64,000 bases of DNA, from assembly GCF_001856685.1 (NCBI RefSeq), contig NZ_CP017812.1, positions 496,001-560,000 on the forward strand, written 5' to 3'. The DNA is from Boudabousia tangfeifanii (GTDB lineage Bacteria; Actinomycetota; Actinomycetes; Actinomycetales; Actinomycetaceae). The notes beneath the pieces are model-generated. The model saw only the letters and a list, made by a program, of their open reading frames with translations. It was not told the origin of the DNA and did no database searches. Position 1 is the stretch's first letter. Each line of letters starts with the position of its first letter. Shown here piece by piece: positions 47,227 to 57,996 of the stretch. Position numbers and translations under genes: made by a program.

Positions 47227-48678
47227 TTAACGCGGTAAAGCCACCGGCGGTTTACCTCCAGAGACTGGGGGAGCGCTTGCCTCCTTAATTACCGAGCCCA
47301 TTTGGGAACGGCCCGCCTGCAAATACGACAACAAGGTCGCCCGATTAGTGCGAGGTGCTGGACCCTTATGGGCCTCCAAGGCCGACGCCGTGTACAGACG
47401 CAAACCAGCACGATCCAAAACCAAAGGTTCCCAAGTTGCTGAAGCAGCAATCACCTCGTTGCGGGCATTTAATGTCAAAGTCGGCAAAGCCAGCACTCCC
47501 ACCTGGGTCAACTTGCCCTGTGAAGGAACCTGAGCACTAATCATGTTGCCCAAACCGTAAAAAGACCACATTGGAACAGTCCGGCCAGGGCGAGGATAAG
47601 CCTTCGCAGTCTGAGCCACATGCGGATGATGACCAATCACCAGATCAACCACGCCACTATCGGCAAAACGCTGCGACCAACCCTTCTGGTCGGTAGACGG
47701 AGTCGGATCCCACTCCACCCCCGTGTGCATTGACGCGATTACCACATCAGCCCCAGCTGCCTTCGCCGCCTTCGCATCAGCAATCGCCCGATCAATATCG
47801 TCCAAATTCAGTCGCCATGGTTCGCGCTGCAACTGGGCAATCGGCCAACGGTTATGCCCATAGGTCAAAGAAACATGACCGATCGTAATAGTGCGGCCCG
47901 CACGCTCGAGCCGGTACAACTGGTACGGCTTCATCTCAGGAGTCAAATTCGTCCCAGCAGTACCCAACTGCGAGTTAGCCATCAACTGCAAGGTGCGATC
48001 AAAACCTGCCTGTTTCTGATCCCAACTATGGTTCGAGGCCGTAGAACAACCGTCATAACCCAGTTCCTTAAGATCGCCAATCAACGACGGAGGAGCCGCA
48101 AACTGCGGGTAGTCCTTCACCAAGTTGTCACGAGGCGCAAACGGTACCTCTAAATGACACAAGGCCAGATCTGCCCCCTTAATATAAGGCTCAACCCCGA
48201 CCATGCGGTCCATTAAATGCACCGAACCATCACCCCGACGAGCTGCCTTCACCAATGGCCCATGAGGCAACATGTCGCCCGTCGCCGCAAAAGTAAGGGT
48301 CACGTCCTCGCCACTACCGCCCAAGTCCTTCGCGCCAGGCTGTTTTGCTCCACCTGCCGGAGTGCTTTCAGGAGCCGAACCAAACTTAGGCTCAGTCGTT
48401 ATCCCCACGTCCTGCTCTAAGGTAGACTCCACGCTCGGTACCGCAGTAGGTTCTCCAGCCGGTTCCACACTTGCCTCACTAGTACTTGGGCTCACCGTTT
48501 CTTCCACGCTAACCGAGGCCGGAGTGCCGCCCTCGGGCGAAACCGACGGTGATGGAGTAGCCGGAGAACAAGCCGCCAAAGAAAGCGACAAAGCAGCCAC
48601 GGCGCCTAAGCCGACCAGACGCCGGCGGTTGCTCAATGAGCCAACCAAACGAGTAGACAAACCAAAGGAAGTAGACAT
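47227..48678 (-). CDS. CapA-like lipoprotein (poly-gamma-glutamate synthesis protein family)
   Basis: 483 residues from the ATG at 48678, chosen over a TTG at 48690 because GGTGG precedes it at proper spacing. An N-terminal lipoprotein signal ends at lipobox LAAC near residue 38, followed by a Ser/Thr/Pro/Glu-rich linker to about residue 120. The metallophosphatase-like CapA domain has FAATGDMLPHG, ADLALCHLEVP, SNHSWDQ, HTGVEWDPTPS and IGHHPHVAQ. CapA proteins assist poly-gamma-glutamate capsule formation in Bacillus, but capB/capC partners are absent here, so the role is unknown. Expected at the outer face of the membrane. Confidence 0.85.
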   Translation of the reverse strand: MSTSFGLSTRLVGSLSNRRRLVGLGAVAALSLSLAACSPATPSPSVSPEGGTPASVSVEETVSPSTSEASVEPAGEPTAVPSVESTLEQDVGITTEPKFGSAPESTPAGGAKQPGAKDLGGSGEDVTLTFAATGDMLPHGPLVKAARRGDGSVHLMDRMVGVEPYIKGADLALCHLEVPFAPRDNLVKDYPQFAAPPSLIGDLKELGYDGCSTASNHSWDQKQAGFDRTLQLMANSQLGTAGTNLTPEMKPYQLYRLERAGRTITIGHVSLTYGHNRWPIAQLQREPWRLNLDDIDRAIADAKAAKAAGADVVIASMHTGVEWDPTPSTDQKGWSQRFADSGVVDLVIGHHPHVAQTAKAYPRPGRTVPMWSFYGLGNMISAQVPSQGKLTQVGVLALPTLTLNARNEVIAASATWEPLVLDRAGLRLYTASALEAHKGPAPRTNRATLLSYLQAGRSQMGSVIKEASAPPVSGGKPPVALPR

Positions 48679-48850
48679 AAATGCCACCAATCAAAACGGG
48701 GGAGTGAGACTAACCAAAAGAACAATAAAGTCTTAGGCTAAATCGAGGAACTGAAGTCAGTATAACGAGAAGCAGAAAAAATCAGCGCCAGAATTTAGTG
48801 AGAAAAGCCGAAAAATCAAAATTCCGTGAGACGGTGCACTTTGGTTGCCT

Positions 48851-48879
48851 TTGACCATCTTGGTGGCACTTGATAGACT
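48851..48879 (+). promoter_or_regulatory. Promoter of the str operon
   Basis: TTGACC (48851-48856), 17-base spacer, TAGACT (48874-48879). Start near 48886, giving a leader of about 200 bases. Confidence 0.7.
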
Positions 48880-48889
48880 AACTGACGGT

Positions 48890-49023
48890 GCCCGCCACCT
48901 GCGGGCCCTAGTTTCGTTACCAAACACTGGTACGCGGGCTCCCAACTCTGTCGGAGCTCCGGACGTCACTCATTATAGAGGTTAGGCGGGCCGGCCCTTC
49001 TGCGGAGCAGTGTGCGCGCAGAA
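48890..49023 (+). promoter_or_regulatory. Structured leader of rpsL
   Basis: Hairpins GCCCGC/GCGGGC (48890-48906) and TTCTGCG/CGCAGAA (48998-49023) with further GC-rich inverted stretches between them. A regulatory role is inferred only from length and structure. Confidence 0.4.
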
Positions 49024-49088
49024 ACAAGGGCAAACAGGTCGCGCATTATTGTAAGAAATTGTCCGATTAATTTAAAGACGGAGACATA

Positions 49089-49463
49089 GTGCCTACTATT
49101 CAGCAGCTGGTCCGCAAGGGCCGCAGCGTGAAGCGCTCTAAGGTCAAGACTCCCGCGCTAAAGGGTTCGCCCCAGCGTCGTGGGGTTTGCACCCGCGTTT
49201 ACACCACTACCCCTAAGAAGCCTAACTCGGCCCTGCGTAAAGTCGCCCGTGTGCGTCTCTCCAGCGGCATCGAGGTCACCGCTTACATCCCCGGTGAAGG
49301 CCACAACCTGCAGGAACACTCGATCGTATTGGTCCGCGGTGGTCGTGTTAAGGACCTCCCCGGTGTCCGTTACCGTATCGTCCGTGGCGCGCTAGACACC
49401 CAGGGTGTCCGCAACCGCCAGCAGGCTCGTTCCCGCTACGGCGCAAAGAAGGAGAAGAAGTAA
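49089..49463 (+). CDS. rpsL: 30S ribosomal protein S12
   Basis: 124 residues, GTG start. [12 protein letters not shown] and [20 protein letters not shown] at the N-terminus; [18 protein letters not shown] and [13 protein letters not shown] hold the two lysine positions (KPNS and RVKDLP) whose mutation gives streptomycin resistance elsewhere. Both are the sensitive-type lysine here. S12 lines the decoding centre. Its stop overlaps the rpsG start by one base. Confidence 0.98.
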   Translation: MPTIQQLVRKGRSVKRSKVKTPALKGSPQRRGVCTRVYTTTPKKPNSALRKVARVRLSSGIEVTAYIPGEGHNLQEHSIVLVRGGRVKDLPGVRYRIVRGALDTQGVRNRQQARSRYGAKKEKK

Positions 49464-49933
49464 TGCCCCGTAAAGGCCCAGCTCCCAAGCGTCCCTTGGT
49501 TGTCGACCCAGTATACGGGTCCCCAGTCGTTACCCAGCTAGTTAACCGTGTTCTACTCGACGGCAAGAAGTCCGTGGCAGAACGCATCGTTTACGGCGCC
49601 CTCGAAGGCGTTCGCGAACGTGCGGACCAGGATCCGGTAACCGTACTAAAGCGCGCTTTGGACAACATTCGTCCAGCTCTCGAAGTACGTTCCCGCCGTG
49701 TCGGTGGTGCTACCTACCAGGTACCAGTGGAAGTTCGCGCTTCCCGCGCCACCACCTTGGCATTGCGCTGGCTGGTTGACTACTCGCGTCAGCGTCGTGA
49801 AAAGACGATGACTGAACGTTTGATGAACGAAATTCTCGATGCTTCCAACGGCCTCGGTGCTGCTGTTAAGCGTCGCGAAGACATGCACAAGATGGCGGAG
49901 TCCAACAAGGCCTTCGCTCACTACCGCTGGTAA
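49463..49933 (+). CDS. rpsG: 30S ribosomal protein S7
   Basis: 156 residues. [20 protein letters not shown] start, [42 protein letters not shown] and [22 protein letters not shown] are typical. It organises the 3' domain of 16S rRNA and in some bacteria represses the str operon. It is coupled to rpsL through a TAATG overlap. Confidence 0.98.
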   Translation: MPRKGPAPKRPLVVDPVYGSPVVTQLVNRVLLDGKKSVAERIVYGALEGVRERADQDPVTVLKRALDNIRPALEVRSRRVGGATYQVPVEVRASRATTLALRWLVDYSRQRREKTMTERLMNEILDASNGLGAAVKRREDMHKMAESNKAFAHYRW

Positions 49934-49958
49934 TCCCAACTAAGGAAGGGCGTACGTC

Positions 49959-52076
49959 GTGGCACTTGAAGTGCTGACTGACCTTAAAAAGGTCCGCAAC
50001 ATCGGCATCATGGCACACATTGATGCTGGTAAAACAACTGTAACTGAACGCATTCTGTTCTACACCGGTATTAACTACAAGATCGGTGAAACCCACGATG
50101 GTGCATCCACCACCGACTGGATGGAACAGGAAAAAGAACGCGGTATTACCATCACCTCCGCAGCGGTGACTTCCTTCTGGAAGGGTAACCAAATCAACAT
50201 CATCGACACCCCAGGGCACGTCGACTTTACCGTGGAAGTAGAACGCTCCTTGCGTGTTCTCGACGGTGCAGTCGCAGTGTTCGACGGTAAGGAAGGTGTG
50301 GAACCGCAGTCCGAAACCGTATGGCGTCAAGCTGACAAGTACAACGTCCCCCGTATTTGCTTCATCAACAAGATGGACAAGTTGGGTGCTGACTTCTACT
50401 TCTCGGTCCAGACCATTAAGGATCGTTTGGGCGCCAAGCCAGTAGTCATGGAACTACCAATCGGTGCAGAAAACGAATTCCAGGGCGTAGTTGACCTACG
50501 TCGTATGGAAGCCGTTCTCTTCCCTGAGAAGGACGACAAGGGCAACGAAACTCGTGGCTCCGTCGTGGAATACGCTCCAATTCCAGAAGACCTACAGGCC
50601 AAGGCTGAAGAATACCGCGAAGCCATGATCGAAGCCGCCGCTGAAGGCAGCGAAGAACTCATGGACAAGTACCTCGGTGGCGAAGAACTTTCCGACGAAG
50701 AAATCGTTGAAGGTATCCGCAAGCAGGTAATCGCCGGTGAACTCTTCCCAGTCTACTGTGGCTCCGCTTTCAAGAACAAGGGTGTCCAGCCAGTTCTTGA
50801 CGCAGTCATCGACTTCTTGCCATCCCCACTCGACATCCCAGATGTTGAAGGTCACGCTGTTGGCAACGAAGAAGAAACTCTCACCCGTGCAGCTAACGAA
50901 GATGAGCCATTCTCAGCTCTAGCCTTCAAGATTGCCGCACACCCCTTCTACGGCAAGCTAACCTTCATCCGCGTTTACTCCGGTAAGGTCGAAGCAGGCG
51001 CCCAGGTAACTAACTCCACCAAGGGTAAGAAGGAACGCATCGGTAAGATCTTCCAGATGCACTCGAACAAGGAAAACCCGGTTGACGTGGCACACGCTGG
51101 TCACATCTACGCCGTTATCGGTTTGAAGGACACCACCACTGGTGACACCCTCTCCGCTATCGACAAGCCGATCATCCTTGAATCGATGACCTTCCCGGAT
51201 CCAGTTATCCACGTTGCTATCGAACCAAAGACCAAGGGTGACCAGGAAAAGCTTTCTGTCGCTATTCAGAAGCTAGCTGAAGAAGACCCAACCTTCACCG
51301 TTCGTTTGGACGAAGAAACCGGCCAGACCGTTATCGGTGGTATGGGCGAACTTCACCTCGACATCCTCGTAGACCGTATGCGTCGCGAATTCAAGGTTGA
51401 AGCTAACGTTGGTAAGCCACAGGTTGCTTACCGCGAAACCATCCGCAAGGCAGTCGAAAAGGTCGACTACACCCACAAGAAGCAGACCGGTGGTTCTGGT
51501 CAGTTCGCAAAGGTGCAGGTCAACTTCGAACCATTGCCGATGGATGCCGAAGAAATGTACGAATTCGTCGACCAGGTCACCGGTGGCCGTATTCCTCGCG
51601 AATACATCCCATCCGTCGATGCTGGTATCCAAGAGGCCATGGGCAACGGTGTTCTCGCCGGTTACCCGTTGGTCGGAATTCGCGCTATCCTAGTAGATGG
51701 TGCTTACCACGATGTTGACTCGTCCGAAATGGCGTTCAAGATCGCTGGTAACATGGTTTTGAAGGAAGGTGCCAAGCGCGCTAACCCAGTTCTTCTAGAG
51801 CCAATCATGGCCGTGGAAGTTCGTACTCCAGAAGAGTACATGGGCGACGTAATCGGCGACTTGAACTCCCGTCGTGGTGCTATCCAGTCTATGGATGACA
51901 TCGCCGGTGCAAAGGTCGTACGTGCACAGGTACCACTTTCTGAAATGTTTGGTTACGTCGGTGACTTGCGTTCCAAGACGCAGGGTCGCGCGATGTACAC
52001 GATGACCTTCGATAGCTACGCTGAGGTTCCCCGCAACGTGGCTGAAGAAATCATCGCCAAAAACCGGGGCGAGTGA
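49959..52076 (+). CDS. fusA: Elongation factor G
   Basis: 705 residues, GTG start after AAGGAAGGG. GTPase motifs: G1 AHIDAGKT, G2 region [11 protein letters not shown]3 DTPGHVD, G4 NKMD, G5 SAFKNKG. Domain II begins at about residue 300, and domain IV contains [12 protein letters not shown]. It drives translocation on the ribosome. Length is typical. It lies in the usual rpsL-rpsG-fusA-tuf order. Confidence 0.98.
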   Translation: MALEVLTDLKKVRNIGIMAHIDAGKTTVTERILFYTGINYKIGETHDGASTTDWMEQEKERGITITSAAVTSFWKGNQINIIDTPGHVDFTVEVERSLRVLDGAVAVFDGKEGVEPQSETVWRQADKYNVPRICFINKMDKLGADFYFSVQTIKDRLGAKPVVMELPIGAENEFQGVVDLRRMEAVLFPEKDDKGNETRGSVVEYAPIPEDLQAKAEEYREAMIEAAAEGSEELMDKYLGGEELSDEEIVEGIRKQVIAGELFPVYCGSAFKNKGVQPVLDAVIDFLPSPLDIPDVEGHAVGNEEETLTRAANEDEPFSALAFKIAAHPFYGKLTFIRVYSGKVEAGAQVTNSTKGKKERIGKIFQMHSNKENPVDVAHAGHIYAVIGLKDTTTGDTLSAIDKPIILESMTFPDPVIHVAIEPKTKGDQEKLSVAIQKLAEEDPTFTVRLDEETGQTVIGGMGELHLDILVDRMRREFKVEANVGKPQVAYRETIRKAVEKVDYTHKKQTGGSGQFAKVQVNFEPLPMDAEEMYEFVDQVTGGRIPREYIPSVDAGIQEAMGNGVLAGYPLVGIRAILVDGAYHDVDSSEMAFKIAGNMVLKEGAKRANPVLLEPIMAVEVRTPEEYMGDVIGDLNSRRGAIQSMDDIAGAKVVRAQVPLSEMFGYVGDLRSKTQGRAMYTMTFDSYAEVPRNVAEEIIAKNRGE

Positions 52077-52127
52077 GTCCCCAAAGGGCATAAAAGCTAA
52101 CGCTTTCGTGCTCTAACCCACAAGAAA

Positions 52128-52133
52128 TATAAT
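52128..52133 (+). promoter_or_regulatory. Consensus -10 (TATAAT) for tuf
   Basis: Perfect TATAAT in the fusA-tuf gap with a weak TTCGTG 17 bases upstream. Suggests tuf has its own promoter in addition to readthrough from fusA. Confidence 0.5.
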
Positions 52134-52216
52134 CTAGTAGGAACTCACCGCCCGCAGGTGTTAAGCTAATATCTGCCAAAGGCTGAGGAAATCTACCCGA
52201 GTCCAGGAGGACACAA

Positions 52217-53407
52217 GTGGCAAAGGCCAAGTTTGAACGCACTAAGCCGCACGTTAACATCGGTACCATTGGTCACGTTGACCATGGTAAGACCACGTTG
52301 ACTGCTGCAATCACCAAGGTTCTACACGACAAGTACCCAGAATTGAACGAATTCACCCCGTTCGATCAGGTAGACAACGCTCCTGAAGAGCGCGATCGTG
52401 GTATTACCATCAACGTTTCCCACGTTGAATACCAGACCGAAAAGCGTCACTACGCTCACGTTGACGCCCCAGGTCACGCCGACTACATCAAGAACATGAT
52501 CACCGGTGCAGCCCAGATGGACGGCGCTATCCTCGTGGTAGCCGCAACTGACGGCCCAATGGCTCAGACCCGTGAACACGTTCTATTGGCAAAGCAGGTT
52601 GGTGTTCCTTACTTGTTGGTCGCCCTAAACAAGGCCGACATGGTTGACGACCCCGACATGCTTGAATTGGTTGAAGAAGAAGTTCGCGACCTACTATCCT
52701 CGCAGGGCTTCGACGGCGACAACGCTCCAGTCGTTCAGGTTTCCGCTCTTAAGGCCCTCGAAGGCGACCCAGAGTGGACCGAAAAGGTTGCAGAACTCAT
52801 GGACGCTGTTGACAACAACGTTCCTGAGCCTGTCCGCGACATGGACAAGCCATTCTTGATGCCAATCGAAGACGTCTTCACCATCACCGGCCGTGGCACC
52901 GTTGTCACCGGTCGTGTTGAACGTGGTAAGCTCGCTATCAACTCCGAAGTTGAAATTCTCGGTATCCGCGAACCACAGAAGACCACCGTTACCGGTATCG
53001 AAATGTTCCACAAGCAGATGGACGAAGCATGGGCCGGCGAAAACTGTGGTCTATTGCTCCGCGGTACCAAGCGTGACGAAGTTGAACGTGGCCAGGTTGT
53101 TGCACAGCCAGGTACCATCACTCCTCACACCGAGTTCGAGGGCCAGGTCTACATCCTTAAGAAGGAAGAAGGCGGCCGCCACAAGAGCTTCTACTCGAAC
53201 TACCGTCCTCAGTTCTACTTCCGTACCACTGACGTGACCGGTGTTATCACCCTCCCAGAGGGCAAGGAAATGGTTATGCCTGGTGACACCACTGAAATCT
53301 CCGTTACCTTGATTCAGCCAATCGCCATGGAAGAAGGCCTCGGCTTTGCTATCCGTGAAGGTGGCCGTACCGTTGGTTCCGGTCGTGTAACCAAGATCAT
53401 CAAGTGA
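52217..53407 (+). CDS. tuf: Elongation factor Tu
   Basis: 396 residues, GTG start after AGGAGGA. GTPase motifs [44 protein letters not shown] and SALKALEG; domain II starts near residue 210. It delivers aminoacyl-tRNA to the ribosome. Highly biased codon use fits very high expression. A strong terminator separates it from the S10 operon. Confidence 0.98.
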   Translation: MAKAKFERTKPHVNIGTIGHVDHGKTTLTAAITKVLHDKYPELNEFTPFDQVDNAPEERDRGITINVSHVEYQTEKRHYAHVDAPGHADYIKNMITGAAQMDGAILVVAATDGPMAQTREHVLLAKQVGVPYLLVALNKADMVDDPDMLELVEEEVRDLLSSQGFDGDNAPVVQVSALKALEGDPEWTEKVAELMDAVDNNVPEPVRDMDKPFLMPIEDVFTITGRGTVVTGRVERGKLAINSEVEILGIREPQKTTVTGIEMFHKQMDEAWAGENCGLLLRGTKRDEVERGQVVAQPGTITPHTEFEGQVYILKKEEGGRHKSFYSNYRPQFYFRTTDVTGVITLPEGKEMVMPGDTTEISVTLIQPIAMEEGLGFAIREGGRTVGSGRVTKIIK

Positions 53408-53435
53408 GTAAATAACTCATTGAGTTGATACTTTT

Positions 53436-53471
53436 AGTTGCCCCCTCTGTTTCGGCAGAGGGGGCAACTTT
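53436..53471 (+). terminator. Terminator of the str operon
   Basis: 14-bp stem AGTTGCCCCCTCTG and its complement, loop TTTCGG, then TTTCAATT. Confidence 0.9.
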
Positions 53472-53500
53472 CAATTACAAGCCATCTCACACTACACCTG

Positions 53501-53688
53501 TTGCAATTTGTCTACATTCTTGAGAGACTATTGGAGTTGCCCCTTAGGGGTAGGTTAGTTTTTAGCTAACCATAGGGCAGGAAATTGCCCATGTTGTTTA
53601 ATGAAATAGACAGCGAACACATGTGATTCGGACTTTTCCAGCAATATGCTGGCGACACGCCCGAGTGCGGGTGTCGGTGTCTATACTG
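53501..53688 (+). promoter_or_regulatory. S10 operon upstream region: candidate promoters and leader hairpins
   Basis: A possible TTGCAA (53501), 17-base spacer, GAGACT (53524-53529) promoter. Downstream hairpins are GGTTAG/CTAACC (53553-53571) and GGGCA/TGCCC (53575-53590). A second -10-like TATACT (53682-53687), in the same GTGTCTATACTGT context as the tRNA-Trp promoter, would give a very short leader. Confidence 0.35.
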
Positions 53689-53708
53689 TACGAAAGAGGT
53701 TAAACCGC

Positions 53709-54017
53709 ATGGCGGGACAAAAAATCCGCATTCGGCTTAAGTCGTATGACCACGAGGTCATCGACTCTTCGGCGCGTAAAATCGTCGAAACTGTGCAGCG
53801 AGCTGGTGCCACTGTAGTTGGACCGGTTCCCTTGCCAACTGAAAAGAACGTATATGTTGTCGTTCGTTCGCCGCACAAATACAAGGACAGCCGCGAACAC
53901 TTCGAGATGCGTACTCACAAGCGTCTCATTGACATTATTGACCCCACGCCGAAGGCTGTTGATTCGCTAATGCGTCTTGACTTGCCTGCCGACGTAAACA
54001 TCGAGATTAAGCTCTGA
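53709..54017 (+). CDS. rpsJ: 30S ribosomal protein S10
   Basis: 102 residues from the ATG at 53709 ([19 protein letters not shown]); an upstream in-frame ATG would add a non-conserved arm. [20 protein letters not shown] and the C-terminal [14 protein letters not shown] are conserved. Also acts as NusE in antitermination. First gene of the S10 operon. Confidence 0.96.
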   Translation: MAGQKIRIRLKSYDHEVIDSSARKIVETVQRAGATVVGPVPLPTEKNVYVVVRSPHKYKDSREHFEMRTHKRLIDIIDPTPKAVDSLMRLDLPADVNIEIKL

Positions 54018-54027
54018 GGAACCTGTG

Positions 54028-54693
54028 ATGACTACTAATTCCAAGCAAGCGACTGCGCCCGTCAAGGCGCTAATTGGTCGCAAGCTCGGCATGACTCAGG
54101 TGTGGAACGAAGACGGTCGTCTCGTCCCCATCACTGTTGTGCAGGTGGACACCAACGTCGTAACGCAGGTGCGCACCCTAGACACTGATGGCTACACCGC
54201 TGTACAGCTGGGCTTTGGCGAAATTGATTCGCGTAAAGTAACTAAGCCGCTAGCCGGTCACTTTGAAAAGGCTGGGGTTACCCCACGCCGCCATTTGGTT
54301 GAAATCCGTACTGCCGACGCTGAAGAATACAGCCTCGGTCAGGAACTAACCGCCGAAACCTTTGAAGCTGGTCAGAAAGTTGACGTCAGCGGCACCACCA
54401 AGGGTAAGGGTTTCGCTGGTGTTATGAAGCGTCACGGCTTTGCCGGTGTTTCTGCTTCCCACGGTGCTCACCGTAACCACCGCAAGCCTGGTTCGATTGG
54501 CGCTTGCGCCACCCCAGGTCGCGTATTCAAGGGCCTGCGCATGGCTGGCCGCATGGGCGGTGTCCGTCGCTCCATTCAAAACCTGACGATCCACGCTGTT
54601 GACGCCGAAAAGGGCCTATTGCTCATCACCGGTGCGCTCCCTGGTCCTAACAAGGGTGTCGTCGTGGTCCGTACTGCTGCGAAGGGTGCGTGA
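54028..54693 (+). CDS. rplC: 50S ribosomal protein L3
   Basis: 221 residues. ATG at 54028 is favoured over GTG at 54025 by its distance from [25 protein letters not shown] at the start and [38 protein letters not shown] form the central loop that reaches the peptidyl transferase centre. Overall length typical of actinobacterial L3. Confidence 0.96.
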   Translation: MTTNSKQATAPVKALIGRKLGMTQVWNEDGRLVPITVVQVDTNVVTQVRTLDTDGYTAVQLGFGEIDSRKVTKPLAGHFEKAGVTPRRHLVEIRTADAEEYSLGQELTAETFEAGQKVDVSGTTKGKGFAGVMKRHGFAGVSASHGAHRNHRKPGSIGACATPGRVFKGLRMAGRMGGVRRSIQNLTIHAVDAEKGLLLITGALPGPNKGVVVVRTAAKGA

Positions 54694-54695
54694 TT

Positions 54696-55343
54696 ATGTC
54701 CGAAATGATTAAAGTTGACGTTAAAGACGCTGCAGGTAAAGTAACCGGCTCCGCCGAACTACCCAGCGAAATTTTCGACGTTGTCACCAACGTGCCGTTG
54801 ATTCACCAGGTTGTTGTTGCTCAGCTAGCAGCAGCTCGCCAGGGTACTCACGCCGTTAAGTCCCGTGGCCTAGTCCGCGGTGGTGGCCGCAAGCCTTACC
54901 GCCAGAAGGGTACCGGTAACGCCCGTCAGGGTTCGATCCGCGCTCCTCACTACACCGGTGGTGGCATTGTGCACGGTCCAGTGCCTCGTTCCTACGAACA
55001 GCGCACTCCTAAGAAGATGAAGGCTGCTGCTCTACGCGGCGCCCTTTCCGATCGCGCTCGCGCCGGTCGCGTGCACGTTATTTCTGAATTTGTGAAGGCC
55101 GATAAGCCCTCGACTAAGTCTGCTTTGGAAGCTTTGCGCAACCTTGTAGGCGAACGTAGCGCTTTGGTTGTTTGCGACCGCGAAGACCTGCTAACCCAGT
55201 TCTCGTTGCGCAACGCTCCTGAGGTGCACCTGCTATGGAGCGACCAGCTCAACACCTACGACGTGTTGGTTGCTGACGATGTCGTCTTCACCGAGCAGGC
55301 CCTTGCGGCATTCCTCGGTAACGATAAGGAGGAAACCGAATGA
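54696..55343 (+). CDS. rplD: 50S ribosomal protein L4
   Basis: 215 residues from the ATG at 54696. A GTG at 54690 that overlaps the rplC stop is an alternative. The tentacle loop [20 protein letters not shown] that lines the exit tunnel is intact, followed by [21 protein letters not shown]4 regulates the S10 operon in enterobacteria; that role is not evident here. Overlaps rplW by four bases. Confidence 0.96.
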   Translation: MSEMIKVDVKDAAGKVTGSAELPSEIFDVVTNVPLIHQVVVAQLAAARQGTHAVKSRGLVRGGGRKPYRQKGTGNARQGSIRAPHYTGGGIVHGPVPRSYEQRTPKKMKAAALRGALSDRARAGRVHVISEFVKADKPSTKSALEALRNLVGERSALVVCDREDLLTQFSLRNAPEVHLLWSDQLNTYDVLVADDVVFTEQALAAFLGNDKEETE

Positions 55344-55642
55344 GCCTCGAAAACTCGCGCAACCCTCGCGACATCATCATTAAGCCGGTAATCACCGAAA
55401 AGTCTTCCCCAATGGAAGATCTCGGCAAGTACACCTTCGTGGTGGACCCTTCGGCTAACAAAACTGAGATCAAGATTGCTATCGAACAGATTTTCGATGT
55501 CAAGGTCGCTTCGGTTAACACCATGAACCGTCCTGGCAAGGTAGTCCGTTCCCGCACTGGTCTTGGCAAACGTAAGGACACCAAGCGCGCGATTGTTACG
55601 CTGCGTGAAGGTACGATCGACTTCGGCGCGCTGATCGGCTGA
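55340..55642 (+). CDS. rplW: 50S ribosomal protein L23
   Basis: 100 residues. [18 protein letters not shown] and [20 protein letters not shown] are family signatures. L23 sits at the tunnel exit and is the docking site for trigger factor and SRP. Start overlaps the rplD stop (ATGA), preceded by AAGGAGGAAA. Confidence 0.96.
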   Translation: MSLENSRNPRDIIIKPVITEKSSPMEDLGKYTFVVDPSANKTEIKIAIEQIFDVKVASVNTMNRPGKVVRSRTGLGKRKDTKRAIVTLREGTIDFGALIG

Positions 55643-55669
55643 AAAGCCGTCGAAAGGTAGAGGAAAATT

Positions 55670-56506
55670 ATGGGAATCCGTAAGTACAAGCCGACTACGC
55701 CGGGCCGTCGTGGCTCGTCGGTCGCAGACTTTGTTGAGATCACCCGCACCACTCCGGAAAAGTCTTTGGTTCGTCCTTTGACCAAGACCGGTGGCCGTAA
55801 CAACAACGGTCGGGTTACTTCCCGTCACCGTGGTGGTGGCCACAAGCGTGCGTACCGTGTGATCGACTTCCGTCGTCATGACAAAGATGGTGTGCCAGCT
55901 AAGGTTGCACACATTGAATACGACCCGAACCGTACTGCACGCATCGCGTTGTTGCACTACGTTGACGGCGACAAGCGCTACATCTTGGCTCCTGCCAAGT
56001 TGGTTCAGGGTGCTGTCATCGAACAGGGTCCAAACGCTGACATCAAGCCAGGTAACAACTTGCCATTGCGCAACATCCCATTGGGTACCGTAATCCACGC
56101 TGTGGAACTACGTCCTGGTGGCGGTGCTAAGATCGCTCGCTCTGCTGGCGTCTCCGTGCAGCTTGTTGCTAAGGAAGGCCGCTTCGCTCAGTTGCGTATG
56201 CCATCCGGCGAAATCCGTAACGTTGATGCTCGTTGCCGCGCCACCATCGGTGAAGTTGGTAACGCTGAACAGTCCAACATCAACTGGGGTAAAGCCGGCC
56301 GTATGCGCTGGAAGGGCAAGCGCCCACACGTTCGTGGTGTTGTAATGAACCCGATCGACCACCCACACGGTGGTGGTGAAGGTCGTACCTCAGGTGGTCG
56401 TCACCCAGTGAGCCCTTGGGGTCAGCCTGAAGGCCGCACCCGTCGCAAGAATAAGCCAAGCGACAAGATGATTGTCCGTCGCCGCCGTACTGGTAAGAAA
56501 CGCTGA
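55670..56506 (+). CDS. rplB: 50S ribosomal protein L2
   Basis: 278 residues. [39 protein letters not shown] and the C-terminal [24 protein letters not shown] segment (here [16 protein letters not shown]), which holds the conserved histidine near the peptidyl transferase centre. Full length, embedded in the S10 operon, 27 bases after rplW. Confidence 0.98.
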   Translation: MGIRKYKPTTPGRRGSSVADFVEITRTTPEKSLVRPLTKTGGRNNNGRVTSRHRGGGHKRAYRVIDFRRHDKDGVPAKVAHIEYDPNRTARIALLHYVDGDKRYILAPAKLVQGAVIEQGPNADIKPGNNLPLRNIPLGTVIHAVELRPGGGAKIARSAGVSVQLVAKEGRFAQLRMPSGEIRNVDARCRATIGEVGNAEQSNINWGKAGRMRWKGKRPHVRGVVMNPIDHPHGGGEGRTSGGRHPVSPWGQPEGRTRRKNKPSDKMIVRRRRTGKKR

Positions 56507-56519
56507 TAGGGGATAACCA

Positions 56520-56801
56520 ATGGCACGTAGTCTGAAAAAAGGCCCCTTCGTTGACGAACACCTTTACAAGAAGGTCGACGCACAAAACGAAGCTGGCACA
56601 AAGAATGTCATTAAGACCTGGTCTCGTCGTTCGGTAATCACCCCGGACTTCTTGGGCCACACTTTTGCGGTCCACGATGGTCGCAAGCACGTTCCGGTGT
56701 TCGTCACCGAATCGATGGTTGGTCACAAGTTGGGCGAATTTGCTCCAACTCGCACCTTCCGTTCACACGATAAGGACGACCGCAAGGGCCGCCGCCGCTG
56801 A
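56520..56801 (+). CDS. rpsS: 30S ribosomal protein S19
   Basis: 93 residues. [20 protein letters not shown] and [39 protein letters not shown] are diagnostic. It binds the head of the small subunit together with S13. Between rplB and rplV as usual. Confidence 0.98.
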   Translation: MARSLKKGPFVDEHLYKKVDAQNEAGTKNVIKTWSRRSVITPDFLGHTFAVHDGRKHVPVFVTESMVGHKLGEFAPTRTFRSHDKDDRKGRRR

Positions 56802-56833
56802 GGCGCGTCTGAGACTGAAGAAAGAGGCATATT

Positions 56834-57205
56834 ATGGAAGCCAAGGCGAAGGTGCGCTACCTGCGCGTCACGCCCATGAAGGCGCGCCGTGTTGTCGACG
56901 TCGTCCGCGGTAAGCGGGTACAAGACGCCCTCAACATTCTGCAGTTTGCGCCGCAAGCCGCTGCTACCGACGTTCGTAAGCTCGTCGCATCCGCAGCCGC
57001 TAACGCAAAGGAAGCTGCTAAGGCCGCCGGGGAAACCCACAACGAAGCTGACTTGTACATCAAGGAAGCCTTCGTCGACGAAGGTCCGACCATGAAACGA
57101 TTCCGTCCTCGCGCCCAAGGTCGCGCCGGACGCATCAACAAGCGGACCTGCCACATCACTGTGGTCGTTGATTCAATGGAAGCTAACAAGGAAGGAACCA
57201 AGTAA
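56834..57205 (+). CDS. rplV: 50S ribosomal protein L22
   Basis: 123 residues. [20 protein letters not shown] at the start and the beta-hairpin that reaches into the exit tunnel, [20 protein letters not shown]. This loop is a site of macrolide resistance mutations in other bacteria; nothing unusual is seen. Its stop overlaps the rpsC start by one base. Confidence 0.97.
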   Translation: MEAKAKVRYLRVTPMKARRVVDVVRGKRVQDALNILQFAPQAAATDVRKLVASAAANAKEAAKAAGETHNEADLYIKEAFVDEGPTMKRFRPRAQGRAGRINKRTCHITVVVDSMEANKEGTK

Positions 57206-57993
57206 TGGGTCAAAAAGTTAACCCCACTGGGTTCCGTCTCGGTATCACCACTGATCACCGTTCTCACTGGTTCGCAGACTCGACCCAAGCTGGTCAAACT
57301 TACGCGGACTACGTAGCTGAGGACGTTGCGATTCGCAAGATGCTCACCAAGGGCCTAGAACGTTCTGGGATCTCCCGTGTTGACATCGAACGCACTCGTG
57401 ACCGGGTGCGCGTTGACTTGCACACCGCCCGTCCGGGTATTGTGATTGGTCGCCGCGGTGCGGAGGCGGATCGCCTACGTGGACAGTTGGAAAAGCTAAC
57501 CGGTAAGCAGGTTCAGCTCAACATCCTCGAAGTCAAGAACCCTGAAATCGATGCGCAGCTAGTCGCCCAGGGCGTTGCCGAGCAGCTTTCTGCTCGTGTT
57601 TCGTTCCGTCGCGCAATGCGCAAGGCAATGCAGTCGGCAATGTCCGGCGGTGCCAAGGGTATTCGTATCCAGTGTTCTGGTCGTCTCGGTGGCGCAGAAA
57701 TGTCGCGTTCCGAGTTCTACCGTGAAGGTCGCGTGCCTTTGCACACCCTTCGCGCGAACATTGACTACGGCTTCTTCGAGGCTCACACCACCTTCGGCCG
57801 CATTGGCGTGAAGGTCTGGATTTACAAGGGTGACGTCACCGAAAAGGAATTCGCGCGGATGCAGGCAGAAGCCACCCCGCGTGGACGTCGCAACGACCGT
57901 CGTGGGCAGCGTCGTAACTCGCAGCGTGGCAACAATGCCAACGCCAATGCGAACAACAACGCTCCCGCTACTGAAAAAGTTACGGAGGCCTGA
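57205..57993 (+). CDS. rpsC: 30S ribosomal protein S3
   Basis: 262 residues. [20 protein letters not shown], the KH domain with [20 protein letters not shown], and [20 protein letters not shown] are conserved. The C-terminal 40 residues are an Arg/Asn/Gln-rich, low-complexity tail ([17 protein letters not shown]), a feature variable between species. It lines the mRNA entry site. Confidence 0.97.
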   Translation: MGQKVNPTGFRLGITTDHRSHWFADSTQAGQTYADYVAEDVAIRKMLTKGLERSGISRVDIERTRDRVRVDLHTARPGIVIGRRGAEADRLRGQLEKLTGKQVQLNILEVKNPEIDAQLVAQGVAEQLSARVSFRRAMRKAMQSAMSGGAKGIRIQCSGRLGGAEMSRSEFYREGRVPLHTLRANIDYGFFEAHTTFGRIGVKVWIYKGDVTEKEFARMQAEATPRGRRNDRRGQRRNSQRGNNANANANNNAPATEKVTEA

Positions 57994-57996
57994 GTC

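Noticed and set aside
53550..53575. TAGGTTAG and CTAACC upstream of rpsJ, resembling iron-box halves
   Set aside because: The half-sites are separated by a 7-base loop instead of forming the 19-bp box. A leader hairpin explains them better.
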